NCBI GenBank assembly: GCA_017454075.1 | Contig: JAFTDQ010000116.1 | Location: 1 to 29,437, forward strand | Reading direction: 5' to 3' | Length of the DNA stretch: 29,437 bases | Origin: Clostridia bacterium | Lineage (GTDB): Bacteria > Bacillota_A > Clostridia > Oscillospirales > CAG-272 | Shown: piece after piece, positions 7,592 to 15,599 of the stretch | Position numbering within the stretch: the first letter of the stretch is position 1 | Layout of the letters: each line of letters starts with the position of its first letter | Program-made: the position numbers and the translations under genes | Notes under the pieces: generated by a model | What the model was told of the DNA's origin: nothing | Seen by the model: the letters and a program-made list of their open reading frames with translations, nothing else | The model's database searches: none

Positions 7592-8665
7592 ATGGAATTC
7601 AAGTACACTTTCGTAAAAAACGAAAATCCCAAGGCAAAGCCGCAGGACGAGAGCAAGCTCGGCTTCGGCAGGATCTTCACGGATCACATGTTCATGATGG
7701 ACTATTCGCCGGACAAGGGCTGGCACGATATGCGAATCGTTCCGTTCGGTCCGATTCCTGTCACCCCCGCCTCGACGGTATTCCACTACGGCGCCGAGAT
7801 CTTCGAGGGTATGAAGGCGTATCGCACGTCGGACGGCTCGATTCAGACCTTCCGCCCGATGGACAACCTCAGACGTATGAACGACAGCGCCGAGCGTCTC
7901 TGCCTGCCGCAGATTGACGGTGAGCTCTTCATCAACATCCTTGACGAGCTCATAAAGATCGACGCCGACTGGGTCCCCCACAGCGAGGGAACGTCGCTCT
8001 ACATAAGACCGTTCACATACGGCAACGACCCGCATCTCGGCGTCCACGCCGTCCACAACGCGACCTTCTGCGTCATTCTTTCGCCGGTCGGGGCGTATTA
8101 CGCCGAGGGGATCAACCCCGTCAGGATCGCGATCGAGTCGGAGGACGTCAGAGCCGTGCGCGGAGGGACCGGTTACGCGAAATGCGGAGGAAACTACGCG
8201 GCGAGCCTCAGGGCGGGCGAAAAGGCCGAGAAAAAGGGATTTACTCAGGTCCTCTGGCTCGACGGCGTCGAGAGAAAATATATCGAAGAGGTCGGTTCGA
8301 TGAACGTTATGTTCAAGATCGACGGTGAAATAGTCACCCCGGCGCTCACCGGTTCGGTCCTCCCCGGCATAACCCGCCGTTCCTGCTGCGAACTTCTCCG
8401 CGAAAAGGGATACAAGGTATCCGAGCGGCTCATCTCGGTCGACGAGCTGTTTGACGCCGCGAAGTCCGGCCGGCTCGAGGAGGCGTGGGGTACCGGGACC
8501 GCCGCCGTCGTCTCGCCAATCGGCTGGCTCAATTACAAGGACAGCGAATATACGGTGAACGGAGGCAAAATCGGAGAGGTCACACAGTGGCTCTACGATA
8601 CTCTTACCGGCATTCAGTGGGGCAGGATACCGGATACTCACGGCTGGATCCACAAGGTATGCTGA
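7592..8665 (+). CDS. ilvE: Branched-chain amino acid aminotransferase
   Basis: This 357-aa fold-type IV PLP enzyme interconverts Val, Leu and Ile with their 2-oxoacids, using glutamate/2-oxoglutarate. The sequence shows PFGPIPVTPASTVFHYGAEIFEGMKAYR near residues 51-78 and the PLP lysine in YAKCGGNYA, Lys197. It also has LDGVERKYIEEVGSMN and the GTGTAAVVSPIG phosphate-binding region. Length and motifs match the longer (type II, about 350 aa) bacterial and eukaryotic BCATs rather than the roughly 310-aa E. coli type. It starts 16 nt after the copy 2 synthetase, with AAAGGAAA before the ATG. It overlaps the next gene by 7 nt. In this context it would catalyse the last step of amino acid formation, or the first step of degradation. 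Confidence 0.95.
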   Translation: MEFKYTFVKNENPKAKPQDESKLGFGRIFTDHMFMMDYSPDKGWHDMRIVPFGPIPVTPASTVFHYGAEIFEGMKAYRTSDGSIQTFRPMDNLRRMNDSAERLCLPQIDGELFINILDELIKIDADWVPHSEGTSLYIRPFTYGNDPHLGVHAVHNATFCVILSPVGAYYAEGINPVRIAIESEDVRAVRGGTGYAKCGGNYAASLRAGEKAEKKGFTQVLWLDGVERKYIEEVGSMNVMFKIDGEIVTPALTGSVLPGITRRSCCELLREKGYKVSERLISVDELFDAAKSGRLEEAWGTGTAAVVSPIGWLNYKDSEYTVNGGKIGEVTQWLYDTLTGIQWGRIPDTHGWIHKVC

Positions 8666-9324
8666 ATCTTCCCGAACCGAGAAGGGTGACGCTTTTCTGC
8701 GGCCATTACGGCTCCGGAAAAACCAATATAGCCGTAAACTACGCGTTTTATCTGAAAAATGCGGGCTATGACGTCGTCGTCGCCGATCTCGACATAGTGA
8801 ACCCGTATTTCCGGACCAAGGACAGCGAGGATGAGCTTAAAGCGGCGGGGATAGGCGTGATATCGCAGCAGTTTGCCAACAGCAACGTTGATCTCCCGGC
8901 GCTCCCGTCCGAGATATACTCGATAGTCCAGAACAGAAAACGTTACGCGGTGATAGACGTCGGAGGAGACGACAGGGGCGCGTACGCGCTCGGGCGGCTC
9001 GTGCCCGGGCTGATCGAGGAAAACGATTACTCCATGCTCGACGTCGTCAACTTTTACCGTCCTCTGACCGGAACGGCGGCCGACGCGCTTGCGGTAATGC
9101 GGGAGATTGAGGCAGCCTGCGGGCTCGGATTCAACGGAATAGTAAACAACAGCAATCTCGGCGCCGAGAGCACCCCCGAAACCCTCACCGGGACGTTCGG
9201 GAAGGCGGAGGAGCTTTCCGTGAAAAGCGGCGTGCCGCTCTTTATGAACTGCGCGGAAAAGAGCGTTGCGGATGAACTCGGAAACGTTTTTCCGCTTGTT
9301 CTTCAGGAAAGATATTATATGTAA
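8659..9324 (+). CDS. P-loop ATPase of the oxidoreductase operon, function unknown
   Basis: The product is 221 aa. A Walker A motif GHYGSGKT lies at residues 15-22, right after the first beta strand. VVADLDIVNPYFRTK (40-54) resembles the switch I aspartate region of SIMIBI (MinD/CobQ/ParA-like) ATPases. YAVIDVGGDDRGA (96-108) fits Walker B/switch II, and GIVNNSNLG (160-168) is where this class contacts the base. It has no membrane segment or metal-binding Cys cluster. I chose ATG 8659, overlapping the ilvE end; upstream in-frame starts lie deep inside ilvE. It sits between ilvE and the ferredoxin subunit, a position that suggests a role in assembling or activating the oxidoreductase. That is inference only. 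Confidence 0.8.
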   Translation: MLNLPEPRRVTLFCGHYGSGKTNIAVNYAFYLKNAGYDVVVADLDIVNPYFRTKDSEDELKAAGIGVISQQFANSNVDLPALPSEIYSIVQNRKRYAVIDVGGDDRGAYALGRLVPGLIEENDYSMLDVVNFYRPLTGTAADALAVMREIEAACGLGFNGIVNNSNLGAESTPETLTGTFGKAEELSVKSGVPLFMNCAEKSVADELGNVFPLVLQERYYM

Positions 9325-9337
9325 TGTGAGGTCAGAT

Positions 9338-9544
9338 ATGGCAAAAGTCACGTTCAAAACGGATCTCTGCAAGGGATGCGGGCTTTGCGTTTCGGTGTGT
9401 CCGAAGCAGATACTCGTCATCGCAAAAGACAAGATCAACAAAAAAGGTCATTCACCCGCCGAAATGACGGATCAGTCAAAGTGCATCGCCTGCGCTTTCT
9501 GCGCGACGATGTGTCCCGACTGCGTCATTACGGTCGAGAAATAA
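9338..9544 (+). CDS. vorD: 2-oxoacid:ferredoxin oxidoreductase, delta (2x[4Fe-4S]) subunit
   Basis: This 68-aa ferredoxin-like subunit has two complete cluster motifs, CKGCGLCVSVCP and CIACAFCATMCP, enough for two [4Fe-4S] clusters. Small VorD/KorD subunits pass electrons between the TPP site and external ferredoxin. ATG 9338 is preceded by GTGAGGT and gives a product that starts just before the first cluster motif; a longer frame from 9266 overlaps the ATPase gene and is unlikely. The alpha subunit follows after 14 nt, with a strong AAAGGAGG. Confidence 0.92.
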   Translation: MAKVTFKTDLCKGCGLCVSVCPKQILVIAKDKINKKGHSPAEMTDQSKCIACAFCATMCPDCVITVEK

Positions 9545-9558
9545 AGGAGGATCGGGAT

Positions 9559-10617
9559 ATGTCTGAAAAAGTACTTATGAAGGGCAACGAGGCCATCGCC
9601 GAGGCGGCGATACGCGCCGGATGCCGCCATTATTTCGGTTACCCGATCACGCCTCAGACCGAGCTTGCCGCGTATATGGCGAAAAGAATGCCTAAAATAG
9701 GCGGGGTGTTTCTCCAGGCGGAGTCGGAGATCGCCGCAATAAACATGGTTTACGGCGTCTCCTCGACCGGTAAGCGCGTCATGACGAGCTCGTCGTCGCC
9801 CGGCGTTTCCCTGAAACAGGAGGGGATCTCATATATAGCCGGCGCCGATCTGCCGGCGCTGATCGTGAACGTTCAGCGCGGAGGACCCGGACTCGGAGGA
9901 ATTCAGCCGTCGCAGTCGGATTATTTCCAGGCTACGAAGGGCGGCGGTCACGGAGACTATCATCTCATAGTGCTTACCCCGTCGTCGGTTCAGGAAATGG
10001 CGGATCTGACCTCCCTCGCGTTCGACCTTGCCGACAAATACAGGATGCCGGCGATGCTCCTTGCCGACGGAACAATGGGTCAGATGATGGAGCCGGTCGT
10101 CCTTCCCGAGGAACACGTCAACGTGACGGAAAAGCCCTGGGCGGTAACCGGAACGGGGATGAAGAGAAAACACAACATCGTGAATTCTCTGTTCCTCGTC
10201 CCCGAGGAGCTGGAAAAATACAATTTTGAAAGATATCAGCGCTACGCGGAGGTCGAAAAGAACGAGGTCAGATACGAAGAGTATATGACCGACGACGCGG
10301 AATACTGCCTCGTTGCCTTCGGAATAGCGGCCAGGGTATCGAAAAAGGCTGTTCAGGAGCTGAGGGCTCAGGGCATAAAGGCCGGGCTCGTCAGACCGAT
10401 AACCGTATGGCCGTTCCCGAAAGGGCCGATTTCCCGGCTCGCCGGGCAGGTGAAGGCGTTCATTTCGGTCGAGCTTTCAATGGGACAGATGATAGAGGAT
10501 ATTGAGCTTGCGGAGAACTGCCTCAGACCGGTCTGCCTCTGCAACAGAGCCGGAGGCATGATCCCCACGGTCGAGCAGATCGTGAGGACGGTATGCCGCA
10601 TGAAGGAGTGTGAGTGA
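9559..10617 (+). CDS. vorB: 2-oxoacid:ferredoxin oxidoreductase, alpha subunit (VorB type)
   Basis: The product is 352 aa, with the N-terminal pyrimidine-binding domain of the pyruvate:ferredoxin oxidoreductase family: [27 protein letters not shown], then [22 protein letters not shown] and [10 protein letters not shown] transketolase C-terminal-like domain follows (about 250-350). Length and motifs match the VorB/KorA class that oxidises, or in reverse forms, branched-chain 2-oxoacids or 2-oxoglutarate. The neighbouring ilvE and branched-acid synthetases favour 3-methyl-2-oxobutanoate and related substrates. AAAGGAGG precedes ATG 9559. The reading frame is open further upstream across vorD, but the Shine-Dalgarno and family alignment support this start. 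Substrate choice between VOR and KOR cannot be settled from sequence by eye. Confidence 0.9.
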   Translation: MSEKVLMKGNEAIAEAAIRAGCRHYFGYPITPQTELAAYMAKRMPKIGGVFLQAESEIAAINMVYGVSSTGKRVMTSSSSPGVSLKQEGISYIAGADLPALIVNVQRGGPGLGGIQPSQSDYFQATKGGGHGDYHLIVLTPSSVQEMADLTSLAFDLADKYRMPAMLLADGTMGQMMEPVVLPEEHVNVTEKPWAVTGTGMKRKHNIVNSLFLVPEELEKYNFERYQRYAEVEKNEVRYEEYMTDDAEYCLVAFGIAARVSKKAVQELRAQGIKAGLVRPITVWPFPKGPISRLAGQVKAFISVELSMGQMIEDIELAENCLRPVCLCNRAGGMIPTVEQIVRTVCRMKECE

Positions 10618-10618
10618 T

Positions 10619-11356
10619 ATGGCGGTCGTTTTTGAAAAACCGAAAAGTCTGACAGACGCGGAGTTCCACTACTGCCCGGGCTGTACTCACGGTATTATCC
10701 ACCGCCTCGTCGCCGAGGCGATCGACGCCCTCGGGATCGAGGGGAGGACCATCGGTGTCGCCCCCGTCGGATGCGCCGTCATGGCTTATAATTATTTTGC
10801 GTGCGACATGGTCGAGGCGGCTCACGGACGCGCCCCGGCCGTCGCGACGGGCATAAAGCGCTCGCTTCCCGACAATATAGTTTTCACTTATCAGGGAGAC
10901 GGCGATCTCGCTTCCATCGGAATGGCCGAAACGGTCCATTCGGCTACAAGAGGCGAAAACATAACGGTTATCTTTGTAAATAACGCGATTTACGGTATGA
11001 CCGGCGGACAGATGGCGCCGACGTCCCTCCCGGGACAGGTCACGCAGACCTCTCCGTACGGACGCGACGTTTCAACTGCCGGATACCCGATAAGAGTGTG
11101 CGAGCTTCTTGCTACGCTTGACGGACCGCAGTATATCGAACGCGTTGCGGTAAACAACGTAAAAAACGTCAGAAACGCCAAAAAAGCGATTGAAAAGGCG
11201 TTCCGCAATCAGGTAGAGGGGAAGGGATTCTCGCTCATTGAGGTCGTTTCGTCCTGCCCGACAAACTGGGGAATGACTCCGCAGAACGCGCTGAAATGGG
11301 TTGAGGAAAAAATGATACCCTACTATCCGCTCGGCGTTTACAAAGACAGGGGGTGA
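10619..11356 (+). CDS. vorA: 2-oxoacid:ferredoxin oxidoreductase, beta (TPP-binding) subunit
   Basis: This 245-aa subunit binds thiamine pyrophosphate. It has the CPGCTHG entry motif, [14 protein letters not shown] and the TPP/Mg motif GDGDLASIG...[12 protein letters not shown], then SPYGRD. It pairs with the alpha subunit to form the active site where CO2 is released or fixed. I chose ATG 10619, 10 nt after AAGGAG; a GTG at 10610 is too close to that site. It begins 1 nt after the alpha subunit stop and lies 4 nt before the gamma subunit. Lettering of VOR subunits differs between sources, so the symbol is tentative. Confidence 0.9.
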   Translation: MAVVFEKPKSLTDAEFHYCPGCTHGIIHRLVAEAIDALGIEGRTIGVAPVGCAVMAYNYFACDMVEAAHGRAPAVATGIKRSLPDNIVFTYQGDGDLASIGMAETVHSATRGENITVIFVNNAIYGMTGGQMAPTSLPGQVTQTSPYGRDVSTAGYPIRVCELLATLDGPQYIERVAVNNVKNVRNAKKAIEKAFRNQVEGKGFSLIEVVSSCPTNWGMTPQNALKWVEEKMIPYYPLGVYKDRG

Positions 11357-11360
11357 GACC

Positions 11361-11897
11361 ATGACCACACAGATCCTGATAGCCGGTTTCGGCGGACAGG
11401 GAGTCCTTTTCGCCGGAAAGTTTCTCGCTTACAAGGCCCTGCTCGAAGGGAAGCAGCTCAGCTGGCTGCCGTCCTACGGGCCCGAAATGCGCGGCGGAAC
11501 GGCCAACTGCGCCGTTATAATCAGCGACGAGCCCGTCAGCTCGCCGATAGTTTCGCACCCCGACGTGCTTATAGCCATGAATCTGCCGTCGCTCGACAAA
11601 TACGAAAAGGAGGTCGCGCCCGGCGGGACGATCTTCTACGACACCACGCTCATCGGCAGGGAGGTCTCCCGTACCGACGTAAAGGTCGTTAAGATACCGT
11701 CCACCGCCCTTGCGCAGGGAATGGGAGCGCCGGCCCTTGCCAACATGGTAATGACCGGAAAACTGATTTCCGAATGCGACGCGATTTCGGCCGATAATAT
11801 TGAGGACGCGCTCAAAAAAGTCGTCTCGGCCCGTCACGCCGACCTTCTTGAGATCAATTTCAGGGCGATCAGACTCGGAATGGAGTATAAGGGCTGA
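11361..11897 (+). CDS. vorC: 2-oxoacid:ferredoxin oxidoreductase, gamma subunit
   Basis: The 178-aa product is the gamma domain common to this family: [20 protein letters not shown] at the N-terminus, [16 protein letters not shown] in the middle and [13 protein letters not shown] later. This subunit contributes to CoA handling in related enzymes. It completes a full delta-alpha-beta-gamma set in one run. It begins 4 nt after the beta subunit and ends 1 nt before the methionine gene metY, so the oxidoreductase and methionine genes are probably on one transcript. Confidence 0.92.
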   Translation: MTTQILIAGFGGQGVLFAGKFLAYKALLEGKQLSWLPSYGPEMRGGTANCAVIISDEPVSSPIVSHPDVLIAMNLPSLDKYEKEVAPGGTIFYDTTLIGREVSRTDVKVVKIPSTALAQGMGAPALANMVMTGKLISECDAISADNIEDALKKVVSARHADLLEINFRAIRLGMEYKG

Positions 11898-11898
11898 C

Positions 11899-13173
11899 AT
11901 GGACAGAGACACGATCTGCGTGCAGGGCGGGTACCGCCCCGGAAACGGAGAGCCCAGGCAGATACCGATAATCCAGAGCACGACCTTCAAATACGACACC
12001 GGCGAGGACATGGGAAAACTCTTTGACCTCGAATCGGCCGGATATTTCTATTCCCGCCTCGCGAATCCGACCTGCGATACCGTCGCCGCGAAGATATGCG
12101 AGCTCGAAGGCGGAACTGCGGCAATGCTGACCTCATCGGGTCAGGCGGCAAACTTTTTCGCGGTGTTCAACATCGCGGGAAACGGCGATCACGTCGTGGC
12201 GAGTTCGTCGATTTACGGCGGAACGTTCAATCTTTTCGCGGTCACCATGAAGCGTATGGGGATTGAGTTCACCTTTGTCGATCCGGACTGTACTCCCGAT
12301 GAACTTGACGCCGCTTTCAGAGACAACACCAAGGCCGTTTTCGGCGAGACGATAGCAAATCCCGCCCTGACCGTCCTCGACATTGAAAAGTTCGCCTCGG
12401 CGGCGCATTCTCACGGGGTGCCGCTTATCGTAGACAACACGTTCGCGACCCCCGTCAACTGCCGTCCTTTCGAGTGGGGAGCTGATATAGTCACGCACTC
12501 GACGACGAAATATATGGACGGCCACGGCTCGGCGGTCGGCGGATGCATCGTCGATTCCGGGAAGTTCGACTGGACGAAATATCCGGAAAGATTCCCGGGG
12601 CTGACCACGCCGGACGAAAGCTATCACGGAGTGACGTATACCGAGCGATTCGGGCTCGGCGGTGCTTTCATCACGAAGGCGACGGCGCAGCTTATGCGCG
12701 ATTTCGGTTCCGTTCAGTCGCCTCAGAGCGCCTTCCTCCTGAATCTCGGTCTCGAAAGCCTTCACGTGAGAATGAAGCGTCACTGCGAAAACGCTCAGGC
12801 GGTCGCCGAGTATCTTCAGACAGACGACAGGATCGCCTGGGTGACTTACTGCGGACTTAAAGGCGACAGATATCACGAGCTCGCCGAAAAATACCTGAAA
12901 AACGGCTCCTGCGGAGTCGTCAGTTTTGGGGTGAAAGGCGGGAGGGAAGCCGCCGAAAAGTTTATGGCCGGGCTGCGCATTGCCGCGATCGAGACCCACG
13001 TCGCCGACGCGCGCTCCTGCTGCCTCCATCCGGCGAGCACCACGCACCGCCAGATGAACGACGACGAGCTGAGAGCGGCCGGCGTTTCGCCGGATCTCGT
13101 CCGGCTTTCCTGCGGTCTCGAATCGGCCGACGATCTCATCGCCGATATCAGACAGGCGCTCGACGCAATCTGA
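11899..13173 (+). CDS. metY: O-acetylhomoserine sulfhydrylase (thiol-lyase)
   Basis: This 424-aa Cys/Met-metabolism PLP enzyme makes homocysteine from O-acetylhomoserine and sulfide. It shows QIPIIQSTTFKYD, the YSRLANPTCD segment, LTSSGQAANF, the cofactor Asp in VDNTFATP and the PLP lysine in HSTTKYMDGHG (Lys204). The C-terminal ETHVADARSCCLHPASTTH is typical of the MetY group. Length near 425 aa fits MetY better than methionine gamma-lyase or cystathionine enzymes (about 380-400 aa). ATG 11899 is 1 nt after the vorC stop; the open frame upstream overlaps vorC and lacks family similarity. The next gene, an acetyltransferase-type MetA, supplies its substrate. Confidence 0.92.
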   Translation: MDRDTICVQGGYRPGNGEPRQIPIIQSTTFKYDTGEDMGKLFDLESAGYFYSRLANPTCDTVAAKICELEGGTAAMLTSSGQAANFFAVFNIAGNGDHVVASSSIYGGTFNLFAVTMKRMGIEFTFVDPDCTPDELDAAFRDNTKAVFGETIANPALTVLDIEKFASAAHSHGVPLIVDNTFATPVNCRPFEWGADIVTHSTTKYMDGHGSAVGGCIVDSGKFDWTKYPERFPGLTTPDESYHGVTYTERFGLGGAFITKATAQLMRDFGSVQSPQSAFLLNLGLESLHVRMKRHCENAQAVAEYLQTDDRIAWVTYCGLKGDRYHELAEKYLKNGSCGVVSFGVKGGREAAEKFMAGLRIAAIETHVADARSCCLHPASTTHRQMNDDELRAAGVSPDLVRLSCGLESADDLIADIRQALDAI

Positions 13174-13213
13174 CTTTTACGGATCTATTCTTATATGAAA
13201 GGAGTACGGGGAA

Positions 13214-14131
13214 ATGCCGATAAAAATACCGAACGGTCTGCCTGCATACAGGACGCTTACAGGGGAGAATATCTTCGTCATGGACGAAAGCCGCGCCACG
13301 TCGCAGGACATTCGTCCTTTGAGGATAGCGATCCTCAACCTCATGCCGACGAAGATCGCCACGGAGACTCAGCTTCTCCGGCTTCTCGGAAACACGGCTC
13401 TTCAGGTCGAGACGGAACTCATACACACGGCGTCGCACAAATCGAAAAACGTCCCGGAGGAGCATCTCCTCTCGTTTTACAAGGTCTTTGACGACGTCAG
13501 GGAAGAGAACTTCGACGGGCTCGTCATAACCGGCGCGCCGGTCGAGCAGCTTGCCTTCGAGGACGTCGAGTACTGGGATGAGCTTTGCGGAATAATGGAA
13601 TGGTCAAAGACGCACGTCCACAGCACCCTTCACATCTGCTGGGGCGCACAGGCGGGGCTCTATTACCATTACGGAATCAAAAAATACCCTCTTGAAAAGA
13701 AACTTTTCGGAGTGTTTCAGCACACCGTCGAGCGCAGGAGCTCGATCCTTTTCCGCGGCTTCGACGACGTATTCAACGCGCCTCATTCGAGGTATACCGA
13801 GGTGAGGCGGGAGGACGTGGAAGCCTGCCCGGATCTGAAGATACTCGCGGGGTCGCCCGTCGCCGGAGTATATGCGATCTCGACCGAGGGCGGAAGAAGG
13901 ATATTTATTACCGGACATCCGGAGTACGACGCGTTCACGCTTGACGCCGAATACCGCCGCGACAGGGCGGCGGGTCTCGACACCGCGGTGCCGGTAAATT
14001 ATTATCCCGGCGACGACGACACCGAAACACCCATGGTGACCTGGAGATCCGGCGCGAATCTGCTCTACTCGAACTGGCTCAATTATTTCGTTTACCAGAC
14101 GACGCCTTACGACATCAGCGAGATAAAATGA
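13214..14131 (+). CDS. metAA: Homoserine O-acetyltransferase (MetA family, acetyl type)
   Basis: The 305-aa product is a MetA-family homoserine acyltransferase, first committed step of methionine synthesis. Numbering matches the studied enzymes: nucleophile Cys142 in HICWGAQAG, and His235 and Glu237 in ITGHPEYD. Residue 111 is Glu ([10 protein letters not shown]). Established work on this family links Glu111 to acetyl-CoA use and Gly111 to succinyl-CoA. This agrees with the O-acetylhomoserine-using MetY next door. AAAGGAG lies upstream of ATG 13214. A 40-bp gap to metY is the largest in this block; I saw no clear promoter there. The gene overlaps metF by ATGA. Confidence 0.94.
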   Translation: MPIKIPNGLPAYRTLTGENIFVMDESRATSQDIRPLRIAILNLMPTKIATETQLLRLLGNTALQVETELIHTASHKSKNVPEEHLLSFYKVFDDVREENFDGLVITGAPVEQLAFEDVEYWDELCGIMEWSKTHVHSTLHICWGAQAGLYYHYGIKKYPLEKKLFGVFQHTVERRSSILFRGFDDVFNAPHSRYTEVRREDVEACPDLKILAGSPVAGVYAISTEGGRRIFITGHPEYDAFTLDAEYRRDRAAGLDTAVPVNYYPGDDDTETPMVTWRSGANLLYSNWLNYFVYQTTPYDISEIK

Positions 14132-14997
14132 TGAAGATCACCGAAGCGCTTGAAAAGAATCATCCTTCGATTTCGTTTGAAATATTCCCGCCGAGGTCCG
14201 AAGGCGATATGACGGACGTTTTTACGGCTGCAGAACGGATAGCCGAGCTCGGCCCTTCCTTTATCTCGGTCACATGCGGGGCGGGCGGCGGAAACCGCCG
14301 GTATACCCTCGAGCTTGCAGAAAAGATACGGGAAAGGACGGGCGTCCCGACCCTCGCTCACCTCACCTGCGTGTCTGTGTCAAAGACCGACTTTGAAAAC
14401 CGGGTCGGTGAAATCCGCCGCGCCGGGGTGGAGAACGTAATGGCCCTGCGCGGGGACCCTCCGGTCGACGGTCAGGCGTTCACGGATTTTCCGCACGCGA
14501 GCGATCTCGTCTCGGAACTCCGCCGCTCGGGCGGATTCTGTATCGGAGGCGCCTGTTATCCCGAGGTCCATCCCGAATCGGAAAACAGCAGCGAAGACAT
14601 TATTAACCTGAAGAAAAAGGTCGACGCCGGCTGCGATTTTCTGACGAGCCAGATGTTTTTCGACAATTCCGCCTTTTACAGTTTTCTTTACCGCCTGAGA
14701 GAAGCGGGGATAACCGTCCCGGTCCTCCCGGGAATTATGCCCATCACGAACGCGAAACAGGTAAAAAGAGCGAAGGAACTTTCCGGCTGTTTCGTGCCTC
14801 AGAGGTTCGCGTCGCTTGTCGACCGCTTCGGACACGACGAGCGCGCGATGAAGCAGGCGGGGATCGTCTACGCCTGCGATCAGATCATAGATCTTTTTGC
14901 AAACGGCATAAAAAATGTCCACGTTTATACGATGAACAAACCGGACGTAGCAGAAAAGATAATAAACAATCTTTCGGATATAATCGTCAGGCGATGA
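14128..14997 (+). CDS. metF: Methylenetetrahydrofolate reductase
   Basis: The 289-aa flavoprotein reduces 5,10-methylene-THF to 5-methyl-THF, the methyl donor for MetH. The N-terminal [10 protein letters not shown] carries the family's catalytic glutamate. [36 protein letters not shown] and PVLPGIMPI follow as in bacterial MetF. It is single-domain, without the C-terminal regulatory part of eukaryotic enzymes. Two adjacent ATGs (14128, 14131) exist; either overlaps or touches the metA stop. It overlaps the next gene by 4 nt, so metA, metF and the MetH partners are translationally coupled. Confidence 0.95.
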   Translation: MMKITEALEKNHPSISFEIFPPRSEGDMTDVFTAAERIAELGPSFISVTCGAGGGNRRYTLELAEKIRERTGVPTLAHLTCVSVSKTDFENRVGEIRRAGVENVMALRGDPPVDGQAFTDFPHASDLVSELRRSGGFCIGGACYPEVHPESENSSEDIINLKKKVDAGCDFLTSQMFFDNSAFYSFLYRLREAGITVPVLPGIMPITNAKQVKRAKELSGCFVPQRFASLVDRFGHDERAMKQAGIVYACDQIIDLFANGIKNVHVYTMNKPDVAEKIINNLSDIIVRR

Positions 14998-15599
14998 ACG
15001 GCGGCGGTATAACGCGAGGCGTGTCGGTGCTCTCGTTTCCCGAGCCGCCTCTCGATAAAGATGAAATACTGAGATATGCCGGAGCGGGGGAAGGGCCCGA
15101 CGTCGGGAAACTCCTCGACGGAGTTCTTGACGACCTGCTTCCCGGACTCGTTTACCGCATTTGTTTTGCCGAAACGTCGGTTGAAACCGACGGGGAAAAC
15201 GTATTTTTCGGCTTTTCCCTGGCACGTTCGCGGTCCCTGTCCCGCCGGCTTGCGGACTGCGGTTCGGCCGTTGTTTTCGCGGCGACCGTGGGATTTGAAC
15301 CGGATATTCTTTCCCGCGCGGAAAGGTTTGATCCTTTGCGCGCACTTTTGGTACACGCGGCCGGAGCCGAGCGTGTGGAAGCTCTCTGCGATGCTTTCTG
15401 CTCGAAACTCGGAGACGGATACGAGCAGAGGTTCAGCCCCGGATACGGAGATCTTCCCCTGTCTTTTCAGCGTGAGATCTTTGACTTTCTGAATCCCGGT
15501 AAAAATATCGGGATAGTTCTCAGCGAAAAAATGATAATGTCTCCGTCAAAATCGGTGACGGCGATAGTCGGAAAGCGTCGGAACAGTAAAAATGGTTAA
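14994..15599 (+). CDS. Free-standing MetH reactivation-domain protein
   Basis: This 201-aa protein matches the activation domain found at the C-terminus of long B12-dependent methionine synthases. The diagnostic stretch is RFSPGYGDLPLSFQ (146-159), followed by NIGIVLSEKMIMSPSKS, which binds S-adenosylmethionine in MetH. In the full-length enzyme this domain re-methylates oxidised cob(II)alamin, using SAM and a reductant. Here it is a separate gene overlapping metH by 8 nt, and metH itself lacks the domain. The two presumably form a complex. It starts in the ATGA overlap with metF. Confidence 0.88.
   Translation: MNGGGITRGVSVLSFPEPPLDKDEILRYAGAGEGPDVGKLLDGVLDDLLPGLVYRICFAETSVETDGENVFFGFSLARSRSLSRRLADCGSAVVFAATVGFEPDILSRAERFDPLRALLVHAAGAERVEALCDAFCSKLGDGYEQRFSPGYGDLPLSFQREIFDFLNPGKNIGIVLSEKMIMSPSKSVTAIVGKRRNSKNG

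Noticed and set aside
9559..11897. Pyruvate:ferredoxin oxidoreductase
   Set aside because: The small separate subunits and short alpha subunit fit the VOR/KOR group; neighbours are branched-chain rather than pyruvate genes. 2-Oxoglutarate as substrate remains possible.
11899..13173. Methionine gamma-lyase
   Set aside because: The length near 424 aa, the C-terminal SCCLHPASTTH segment and the adjacent acetyl-type MetA fit O-acetylhomoserine sulfhydrylase better.
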